A stretch of 64,000 nt of DNA from Achromobacter marplatensis (GTDB lineage: Bacteria > Pseudomonadota > Gammaproteobacteria > Burkholderiales > Burkholderiaceae_B): contig NZ_NJIG01000001.1 in the NCBI RefSeq assembly GCF_002209535.1, forward strand, positions 434,001 to 498,000, given 5' to 3'. Position numbers and translations under genes: made by a program. The notes under the pieces were generated by a model that made no database searches, was not told where the DNA came from, and saw nothing but the letters and a program-made list of their open reading frames with translations. Shown here piece after piece: positions 34,239-43,700 of this stretch; within the stretch, counting starts at the first letter, position 1, and every line of letters begins with the position of its first letter.

Positions 34239-36317
34239 TCAACGTTTGAGTACAAAGCCCGCCCGGGCCCAGAGCTTCACCTTGTGCCATTGCCGCGCGC
34301 CGTATCCAAGGCCAGTTGATAGCTGTCCTCGGGTTCTCATGATGTGATCCCGGCGGTTGATCAACTGGGTGATGACGGCTTCGCACTGTGTATATCCTCG
34401 CAAGGTCCAGTCCCAGTAGACGGGATAGTGCAGCAATGCGCCAGCCACAAGTTCGTCTAGGGTCAGACGACGATCGCGCCTGGGGACAGTAAGCAAATCT
34501 TGCGTCAGCCCCCAACCTGCGTAGAAAGGGCGTCCATATACTGTGACTTTCTTTCCGCGCAGCAACGCATCAAATCCGGTCAACGATGTCATGGTGTGCA
34601 CTTCGTCACAGGATTCCAGGCAACTGACGACCGAGACCTCTTTTTCAACAACATCTGCATATTGCAGTGCCAAGCCTTGTACAACATCTCCATTGCGGTT
34701 TCGAGCCAAGACATCGGGATGCGGTTTGTACACAATGAACGAATCCGGCTTCGCGGCTCTGACGGAACGCAACAGGTCAAGGTTGGTTTTGACGTCGTCA
34801 CAACCCAGGCGGATGGAGGCGTCGTCCTCCACTTGGCCAGGCACTAATACGACGTGGAGGTCTTTAGAAGCCCACGTGGGCTTGCGTTGCGGCTCAACGT
34901 TGTATTTGGTCAATCCATGTTGGAGTATCTGCGCCCGGACGTGTTGCGCGCGCTGTCGGTCTTGATTTGAAAATTCCTGTTGATTAAGAAGATTCTCAAG
35001 ATCGCTAGGGCGGGACGGGTCGAAGTAGATGCCACCTGAATCCATGACCAAAGACGAAGGTGGAACAAAGTCCGACCCTAGGCCTACAGACCGCAGGAAA
35101 CCGTCTTCCATGCGTAGCAGCGAGGCCCCGGTACGAGTTGCCAGTTGCACGGTTTCGTTAGCTGATATGCCGCCCCAGACAATGATGCGGTCCTGTGTCG
35201 TCGGCTGCATGCGTGCGGCGTCAGTCGCCGAGGGTACGAAGTGCACGTGCTTGGAGTCAAAGTGCAGGAAGGGGAGGACGTTCGTCGCTTTCCATCGCTT
35301 AAAACCGACGACAATACTTCTGCCTGTGTATCGTATCGCGCTCTGGCGTTGAGTTTGGAGCCAATCAATAGCGTCGAAGATTGTGCCGCGTTGGTGTGTG
35401 AGTGGATTCAGATAACGCGTGTAGTGGAGGTATGCCGCTGAGAAAAGCTCGATCGGACTGCGTATACGTTGGCGCCGGGCGCAACGTTGACGGTCATCCG
35501 TTGCGCCCCAACCGGCGTACCAGGGCATGCCGAAGCAAGTGACAGGCTTACCCGCCATAAGTGCTTCAAAACCCAGTTGTGATGTAACGACATAGATGCG
35601 ATCCATGTGGGAGACCAAGCTGAGTGGATTCACTGACTCTCGAATCAGGATGGTACGGGCATCTTCCCGGACGTCGGTCAAGTATCCGCGCTTTGTACCC
35701 TTATTCACTTCAGGATGGGTCTTTATGTAGATCGTCGCGCCGGGATTCTCTAGGCGCGCTGCTTCGAGCATATGCCTAAAGCTGTCGGGCGTGGCCAAGC
35801 CGTGAAAAATGGATGCATCGCCTTGTGTTTGGTCCACAATCAATACTGATTTCGTGCTGCGCTTTCTCTGGTCAGGCTGAAAGTCCTGCGCGAAGTTGTA
35901 CTTGCTCAAGCGAAGGCGCAGAATGGTCTCCAATGCGGCTTGAGCGATAGCGCCTTCACCGATGAGCAGGTCGGCGTCGGATGCGAGCAGGGCTTCGAGC
36001 CGAGAAGGACGGGTGGCGCAGTAATAAATGCCAAGGTCGTCGACAACTAGCGACACCGAAGGATTTTCCCTTCCCGTACCAAACGAACGCAGGAATCCAT
36101 CTTCCAGTGCAATGAATGGCAGCTCTCGTGCAACGGCCCACTTTCGGGCACGAGCTGTCGTCGGACGCAATCCCCAGCCCAAAACGGCCGCCAGCCTGCT
36201 AGGCGACGTTTGGCGCGGCCACTTGATTTGCCGGACCTGCGCGCCCAACAATGCTTCTATCCCAGGAAGTTCTGCGATCTCGCGATAGAAGGTGCCAAAC
36301 AGGGGGGAGTCTTGCAT
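34239..36317 (-). CDS. kpsC: Capsule linker double-module beta-Kdo transferase KpsC
   Basis: The protein has 692 residues, two related modules. The N module (about 1-330) has LEDGFLRSFGTG, VDDLGIYYCATRPSRLE, YIKTHPEVN and SQLGFEALMAGKPVTCFG. The C module (about 355-690) repeats the pattern with MEDGFLRSVGLG, MDSGGIYFDPSRPSDLE, YKPHPDVLA and TSLTGFDALLRGKKVTVYG. In E. coli the modules add alternating beta-2,4 and beta-2,7 Kdo to extend the linker begun by KpsS. Length and duplication are normal. It lies 67 bases downstream of the oxoamine synthase. Confidence 0.94.
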   Translation of the reverse strand: MQDSPLFGTFYREIAELPGIEALLGAQVRQIKWPRQTSPSRLAAVLGWGLRPTTARARKWAVARELPFIALEDGFLRSFGTGRENPSVSLVVDDLGIYYCATRPSRLEALLASDADLLIGEGAIAQAALETILRLRLSKYNFAQDFQPDQRKRSTKSVLIVDQTQGDASIFHGLATPDSFRHMLEAARLENPGATIYIKTHPEVNKGTKRGYLTDVREDARTILIRESVNPLSLVSHMDRIYVVTSQLGFEALMAGKPVTCFGMPWYAGWGATDDRQRCARRQRIRSPIELFSAAYLHYTRYLNPLTHQRGTIFDAIDWLQTQRQSAIRYTGRSIVVGFKRWKATNVLPFLHFDSKHVHFVPSATDAARMQPTTQDRIIVWGGISANETVQLATRTGASLLRMEDGFLRSVGLGSDFVPPSSLVMDSGGIYFDPSRPSDLENLLNQQEFSNQDRQRAQHVRAQILQHGLTKYNVEPQRKPTWASKDLHVVLVPGQVEDDASIRLGCDDVKTNLDLLRSVRAAKPDSFIVYKPHPDVLARNRNGDVVQGLALQYADVVEKEVSVVSCLESCDEVHTMTSLTGFDALLRGKKVTVYGRPFYAGWGLTQDLLTVPRRDRRLTLDELVAGALLHYPVYWDWTLRGYTQCEAVITQLINRRDHIMRTRGQLSTGLGYGARQWHKVKLWARAGFVLKR

Positions 36318-36384
36318 TGAGAATCTGGAGTTTTGGATTGCAGTTTGTAATTGGCGGGGGCAGGCTGTTCGTCCTAGGCTGGAG

Positions 36385-37740
36385 TCAAGCCTTGTCGCGC
36401 TGTGCTGCCCTGATAATCTCTTGAATCGTCATGCGGATCTGCTCTTCTGTATGCATGCAAGAAATAAAGAACCGCAACCTGGCCGACTTCTCCGGCACTG
36501 CCGGATAAAGAATCGGCTGCACGTTGATCCCTTGTTTGAACAACGCTGCTGACAGGCGCGTCGCCTTCAACGAACTTCCGGTAATTGCCGGCACGACTGC
36601 AAATCCAGTGCTCGTCCCGGTATCAATCCCCGCTGCCTTCGCCTGCTCCAGGAAGTATTTCCCGCGCGCCTGCAAGGTCGCCACGCGATCCGGCAGTTCT
36701 TTCATTCGTCGCAGGGCCGCCAGCGACGCGGCAGCGACACTCGGCGGCATGCCGACGCTGTAAAGAAACCCCGGCGCCAGGAACTTCAAATGTTCCACTA
36801 GCGCCGTCTCTCCCGCGATATACCCCCCGCAGCCCGCAAGCGTCTTGCTCAGCGTTCCCATCCAGATGTCGACGTCTTTGCCAGCCACGCCAAAGTGTTC
36901 GCGGATGCCATACCCGCGCGCGCCCATGACGCCGAGGGAATGCGCTTCGTCGACCATCAGAAACGCGCGATGGCGTTGCTTGATTTCAATGAAGCGGGGC
37001 AGGTCGGGATAGTCTCCGTCCATGCTGTAGATGCCTTCCAGCACGATCAGCACGCGTTCGAACTGGTGGCGTTGTTCGTTCAGGATGGTGTCTAGTGCTT
37101 CCCAGTCATTGTGGGGGAAGGGCAGGCGGCGGGCGCCTGACAATTGGATGCCTTGCAGGACGCTGTTGTGGATCAGTTCGTCATGCAGGACCAGGTCGCG
37201 TGGGCCGAAGAGATAGCCGATGGTCGATACATTGGTGGCATGGCCGCTGACGAACGTAATGGCGTCATCCACGCCGTACAGCGCGGCGATTTCATCTTCC
37301 AGTTCGCGGTGCACGGGACGTTCGCCCGAGACCAGACGGCTGGCGGAGACCGACGTGCCGTAGCGGTCGATAGCCGCCTTGGCCGCCGCGGTGACCGCCG
37401 GGTCGGCCGACATGTTCAGGTAGTTGTAGCTGGCGTAGTTGATGAATTCGCGGCCGCCAATCTGCGTGTCCGCGCCGGCGGTACCTTCGTGCAGCTTGAA
37501 GAAGGGGTTTTTGACACCCAGGCGCTTTGCGCCATCGTTGATGATGCGCAGTTGCTGATAGCCGGGATGCAGATGGAACCGGTAGTGTTCCTCGGGGATC
37601 TCGGCTTTTTTCTCCGCGGGGCGCGCAGGTGCCTGGCCGCCGGGCGCGGCGGCTTGGCGCAGTTTGCGCTCCAGGGCTTGCTGGATCAGCTTGTCTTTGA
37701 TGCCGGCCGCAAGGCCCGGCAACTTCTTCATGGTGCTCAA
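36385..37740 (-). CDS. wcbT: Alpha-oxoamine synthase, PLP-dependent (serine palmitoyltransferase / AONS fold; WcbT-like)
   Basis: This 451-residue fold-type I aminotransferase-class enzyme has INYASYNYLNMSADP near the N-terminus, the His in VSGHATNVSTIGYL, the PLP-ring Asp in MVDEAHSLGVMGARG, and the Schiff-base Lys at about residue 299 in GTLSKTLAGCGGY. These enzymes condense an amino acid with an acyl thioester and release CO2. A 75-residue N-terminal extension, basic and Ala-rich, is unlike BioF and could be a docking or membrane part. The gene begins 11 bases after the PKS gene. The ACP-bound product of that PKS is thus the probable acyl donor, giving a 3-keto-amine lipid as in sphingoid base synthesis. 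The amino acid is unknown; serine is the likely one by analogy. Confidence 0.85.
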   Translation of the reverse strand: MSTMKKLPGLAAGIKDKLIQQALERKLRQAAAPGGQAPARPAEKKAEIPEEHYRFHLHPGYQQLRIINDGAKRLGVKNPFFKLHEGTAGADTQIGGREFINYASYNYLNMSADPAVTAAAKAAIDRYGTSVSASRLVSGERPVHRELEDEIAALYGVDDAITFVSGHATNVSTIGYLFGPRDLVLHDELIHNSVLQGIQLSGARRLPFPHNDWEALDTILNEQRHQFERVLIVLEGIYSMDGDYPDLPRFIEIKQRHRAFLMVDEAHSLGVMGARGYGIREHFGVAGKDVDIWMGTLSKTLAGCGGYIAGETALVEHLKFLAPGFLYSVGMPPSVAAASLAALRRMKELPDRVATLQARGKYFLEQAKAAGIDTGTSTGFAVVPAITGSSLKATRLSAALFKQGINVQPILYPAVPEKSARLRFFISCMHTEEQIRMTIQEIIRAAQRDKA

Positions 37741-37751
37741 TTAATTCCGAC

Positions 37752-40700
37752 CTACTGGATCATGCGTTGCATGGGAAGGCTGCCGTTCATCTTGATTTCG
37801 TCGACGAAATCGGACACGGAGTTGGAGCCGACTTCCGCCGCGTGGCTGGCGACCACCTGTTGAACGCTGGCGGTCACGGCATCGGTCTGCTCGTCGTGTT
37901 CGTCGCGCAGCAGCAGCACGAGCCTTTCGGCCAGCTTGGCAGGGGTGGGGCTTTCGTTGAGCGCCATCACCGGGAGGCGGATGCCGAAGCGGTTCTCCAG
38001 CGCCACGACCAGTTCCACCCCCATCAACGAGTCCAGGCCCATGTCGTAGACCGAGCGGGTCGCTTCAATCTTGTCGGGAGACACGCGCAGGATTTCGCCG
38101 ATCTCGGCCTTGAGCATCTCGGTGAAGCGTTCGTGCAGGGCGGCATCGTCCAGCGTGGCGATCAGGTGCGCGATGTCGTTGGCGCCGCTGTCGTCGTCGC
38201 CGGTGTCACCGGCCTGGCGGGCGATCTCCGAGAACTTGGGCAGATTCGCGGACGGCAGGAAGCGGCTGAGCGCGCGCCAATCCAGTTCCAGGACACCCAG
38301 TCCTGAAACGTCGGCAACCAGCATGTCTTCCAGGGCGTCCAGGGCGACTTGCGAAGCCAGCGCGCCGCCGCCCATGCGGCCTTGCAGCGCGTCCTTGATT
38401 TTCTGGTTGCGGGCCAGGAAACCGACGTCGTCGATGGCACCCCAGCGCACGCACGTGGCGGGCAGGCCTTCCGCGCGGCGCTGCGCGGCCAGGCGCTCCA
38501 GCCAGGCATTGGCGGCCACGTAGTTGCTTTGGCCGGGGTTGCCGAACAAGGTCGTAGCCGACGAATAGAAGATGAAGAGGTCCAGCGGCAGCGCGCGCGT
38601 CAGTTCGTGCAGGTGCTGGGCGCCCAGCACCTTGGCCGCGAGCGTCCGTTCAATCTGCACTGGGGTGGCGCTGCGCGCAAGGCCGTCGTCAATGACGACA
38701 GCCGCATGGACGACGCCCTTGAGGGGCGGCATGGTGCCCGCGGTTTCGTCCAGCAGGCGGGCCAACGCCGCGCGGTCCGTGACGTCGCAGGCAGCCGCGT
38801 GGACGCGTACGCCTTGCGCGTCGAATGCTGAGAGTGCTGCTTGCGCGGCTTCGCTTACAGGGCCGCTTCGGCTGATCAGGATCAGGTTGCGGGCACCCTT
38901 GTCAGCCAGCCACTGGGCAGTGCGCAGACCGAATCCGCCCAATCCGCCGGTGACCAGATAGGTCGCGTCGGCGGACAACGTCAGGCCGGGTGCCGTATGG
39001 GCAGCCGGCGTATGCACGCCGCTGATGCCGTTGCGGTACGTGACGACGATCTTGCCGATCTGGCGGGCCTGCTGCATGTAGCGGAAGGCGTCGACGATGT
39101 CGTTCGCGTCGAAGACGGAATAGGGCAGCGGATGAAGCGCGCCTTGGCGGAATAGCGCCATCATCTGGCCGAACAGCCGTTGGGTCAGGTCCGGGCGCTC
39201 GTTCATCAGCTGATCGGCGTCGATGCCGAAGTAGCTGATGTTGTTGCGGAACGGGCGCAGGCCGATGCGGGTGTTTTCGTAGAAGTCGCGCTTGCCCAGT
39301 TCCAGGAAGCGGCCGAACGGTTTCAACACGCGCAGGTTGCGGTTGATCGCTTCGCCGGCCAGCGAGTTCAGTACGACGTCGACACCCCGGCCGCCTGTGT
39401 CTGCCAGGATTTCGTCGGCGTATGACAGCGAGCGCGAATCATAGATATGGCGCACGCCCAGCAGGCGCAGCAGGTCGCGCTTTTCGTCGGAACCGGCGGT
39501 CGCGTAGATTTCAGCGCCCAGCCATTGTGCAAACTGGATGGCGGCGATGCCGACGCCGCCGGCCGCGCCGTGGATCAGGATCTTCTCGCCTTCTTCCAGG
39601 CGCGCCAGGTGGTGCAGCGCGTAGTAGACCGTGAAGAACGTGCTGGGAATGGTTGCGGCGGCTTCGAACGAGAAGCCTTCGGGGATGTGCGAGATGGCGC
39701 TGGGCTTGGTCAGCACGCGGTCGCCAAAGCTGGCGGGTCCAAAACCCACGACGGCATCGCCTACGGCGTAGCCGTCGACGTCCGACCCGACCCTGGCCAC
39801 CGTGCCCGAAAACTCCAGGCCGAGTGTCGGGCCGGCAAAGCCGTTTTCGATGGCCTCGTCGGACAGCAGGCCCAATGCGTACATGACGTCGCGGAAGTTC
39901 AGGCCGGTGGCCTCGATGCGGACTTCCAGTTCGTCGTCGGCCGGTGTCGGCGCCGGGCACGACTCCCAACGCAGGTTGCGCAGCTGGCCGGGGAACTCAA
40001 AGCCCAGGCGCACGGCTTGCGACGTGTTGGCGTCAGCGGCAGTCGGCGCAGGGCGCGGAGCGTGGCGCAGGCGCGGCGCATAGCGTGCGCCGCTTTCGTC
40101 GAGAATGATTTCGTCTTCGTTGTCCGCGCAGCTCAATTCGCGGATCAGCGCGTCGGCCAGATTGCTGGCGTGAGCCAGCGGCAGGTCGACCATGCGGATG
40201 CGGAAATTGGACGCTTCGTTGGCCAGCGTACGACCGTAGCCCCACAGCGCAGCGTCGTTCAACGCGTGCATGGCGGCGGGGGCTTGGGGCCCTTGGCGCA
40301 GATACTGTACGGCGTCGGCGGTGACCAGCCAGACGGTGGCGCCAGTCTGCGTGCGTTCGCAAGCCTGGATGACTGCAGCGGCGGTGGCGCAGCGGCGGGT
40401 CTGCAGGGCGAGCAGTTCTTCAGGCGTCTGGTGCGCATCGGCCCACGCCAGGCCGTCCAGATGGATGACGTGGTTGACCGGGCCGGTGGCGCCATTGCGC
40501 AGCAAGCCGTCCAGCGCTTCCGGATCCGCCTGGACCGCCAGGCGGACGTGATGGCCGGCGGCTTTCAGCTTGGCTTCCAGCGATTGCGCCAATCCCGCGC
40601 CGTGCTCGGAGTTGCGATCGGCCAGAATCAGCCAGTTCGTGGGTGCATTCGAGGCATCCGCGCCGGGCAGGGCATCCAAGGCTTGCACGCCGTCCAGCCG

Positions 40701-43700
40701 CGCGGTCAGCAGATAGGCGCCGCTGGCGAACGATCCAGAAAATTCTAGCGGACTGTCGCACAGGAATCCAAGCGATTGGAGCTCATCCTGCCAGAAGCCG
40801 ATGGGTTGCTGCGTGGACAGTTGTTCTCCGCCCTCGCTGGTTTGCCACCAGTTCTGACGGCCTCCAAAGACGAAGTCGCCCCAGGCGGCAGGGTGCGCGC
40901 CGCAGACCAGCAACACGCCGTCCGCCCTCAGGCTGGCGCGCGCATGGCGCAAGGCCGCGCGTGCGGCTTCCAGGGTGTCGAACTCGCAGTGGAAGATTGC
41001 CAGGTCGCACAGGGCGGTAGGCGCGATACCCCCTTCGCCGATGAGCTCGGTGCGGGCGTTCGGGTAACGTTCGGCCTGTTGATGAATGACGTGATCCAGC
41101 ACATCCGGGTCGTTCGACGCGTAGCAGTAGTCGGCCACGTTGAAGTCCAACGCGTCGCAGCAGCTGAATGCGAACAGCGGCGCGGCTTGGCCGACTTCGA
41201 TGATCGCCAGGCGTTGGCCGGGAAGGCGATTGGCTTGTGCTTGCGCCAGTACCGCCCGCAAGGCGGTGCCCAGGCGCTGGCCGCTGGCGGCGCCCAGGGC
41301 GCTGCGGCCGATCGAGGCGGGTGTGCTGGCACGCGGGCAAACCGCGTCCAGCGTGGCTTCGCCGCGCAGCAAAGCGGGCAGGTGCAGGCCGACGCGGCCC
41401 ACCGCATGGACGATCTGGGCGTAGTCCGGATACTCGCGCAGCAGCGTGTTCCAGATGTCTGTCGTGCCGTTTTCGTTGCCGTCCGGGGCGGGTAAATGGA
41501 CGCCTGCGGCGCCGGTTTCAACGAAACCGGCCGCCGTCAGGCGCGAGATGGTGTGTTGAAGCAGCAACGCGGATTCCGGTGCGTAGCGGCAGAGTTCGGT
41601 CACCAGCGCCTGCGGTACCAGTTGTCCGTCGGGTGCGATCTGGCGCAGTGCGTCCAGCGAAAAACCGTCGCACAGGCTTTCCAGCAGCGGGTCGACCTCT
41701 TCTGCATAGCGCGCGTGTGCGCCATCTTCGATGCATTCCGCGATGGCTTCAGCCAGGGCGGCACGCAACGTGGCGAGGTCCAGGGGGGAGGGGCCAAACG
41801 GCGCGTGCGGACGCGGCGTTGCGGCGACATCCAGGAAGCTGAGATGGTCGGCGGCCGGTTTGCGCAGCCGGATACTGCGGAACCGCGCCTGTTCGACGGC
41901 GGCGATCTGCTCGCCGGCGGCGTTATAGAGTTCGAAACTGGCGGTCAGCGAATGCGGGGCGCGGCGTTCCAGGCGCACACGCGCGGCGGCGGGCTGGCCC
42001 GCATGGGCCCGCAGGCTCAAGCGCCCGATCTTGGCAGGCACGAAAGCGATACCCTGGCCCATGGCCGGGTCATTGCGCAGCAGTTGGATGATCAGCTGGA
42101 AGGCGCAATCCAGCAGGGCGGGATGCAGGTGAGTGGCGCCAAGTTCGCTTTCAATGACGGGGTCGGCTTGCAGGACGGCAAGGACGCTAGTGTCCGATTC
42201 CATCCAGCCGTGCGACACAGCGCGGAAGGCGGTGCCGTAATCCAGGCCGACGGCGCGCGTCAGGGCCTCATGGGTGTCGCCGGTAAAGTCGGCCGCGCGG
42301 GTCGGCAGGAGCAGCTTGGCCTGCGTGAGGCGGGCCGAGCTGGCTTCGCGCAGCAGGCGGCCGCTGGCGTGCTTGACCCACGGTTCCGTACTGTTGCTGT
42401 CCTTGGCGTTGATGCGGAACCGGCCGTCGGCGTCGTCCAGCAGTAGGCGCGTCAGCTTGCTGGGCGCGGCGTTCAGTAGCAACGGGGCGTGGATTTCCAG
42501 TTCTTCCAGCTCGGCATAGTCGCCATCCTGCCATTGCAACGCGGCCGCCAGGGCGATTTCGGCGAAGCCGGTGCCGGGGAAGACCACCGCGTCACCGACG
42601 ACGTGGTCTGCCAGCGTCGGATGGGACTGGGTGTCCAGCTGGTTCTGCCAGGTGTTCTCATGCTGCTGCAAAGCATAGCCCAGCAACGGATGCACGTGGC
42701 GGCGCGACAGCATGCCTAGCGATTCCGGCGTGGTGGGATGCCAATGGCGCTCGCGTTGCCACGGATAGGTCGGCAGGTCGACCGCCGTTCCTTCCCACGG
42801 GAAGAGCGATTGCAGATCGATTTGGCCGCCGCTGGCAATGACCTGTCCGGCCGCGGTCCAGATCTTTTCGGGATCATCGCCGCCGCGCGTCGCGGTACTG
42901 AGCACGCGGCCGTGCATGTCGGCGGTCTTGAGCGTGTCGTTCAAGTACGAGCGCAGCAACGGGTGCGGGCCCACTTCGACAAAAATATTGTTGCCTTCGG
43001 CCGTCAATCGGTTGGCGGCTTGCTCGAAGCGCACCGGTTCGCGTACGTTGTGCCACCAGTAGTCGGCGGTCAGGGCGGTGCCGTCCAGCGGAGTACCGGT
43101 GACGGTGGAGTAGAAAGGGACGTCGGTCGCGCGTGGCTGAATGTCGGCAAGCGCTTCACGGATACCTGCTTCGATGGAATCCATCGCAGGGCTGTGGAAG
43201 GCGTAGTCCAGGTCCAGGCGCCGGAAGAACAGCGCTTGCTCGGCCAGTGCCGCCTCCAGCACGCTCAAGGCGTCCGGTGAGCCGGCCACGGTGGCGCCGC
43301 GGCTGCTGTTGAAGCCGGCTACGCAAACCCGGTCGCCCAGATTGTGTTGGGCGATCAGCGCCAGCGCTTCTTCGCCGTTGATGCCGACGGCCGTCATGCG
43401 CCCCTGGCCCTTGGTTTCACCTTGCAGTCGGCTGCGCTGGAAGATGACGCAGACGGCGTCTGGCAGGCTCAACGCGCCGCAGGCCCAGGCGGCCGCCACT
43501 TCACCGACGCTGTGTCCAATAACCGCCGACGGCACGACGCCACGTTGCGCCAGCATGCGGGTGATGCCGACTTGCAGCGCGAATAGCGCGGGCTGCCCGA
43601 CTTCGGTGCGTTCGTAGCGGTCGTCGCCGTTTTCACCGGCCAATTCCTTGTGCAGCGAGAAATCGGCGTACTGCGAAAACAGGGCGTCGACTTCGTCGAT

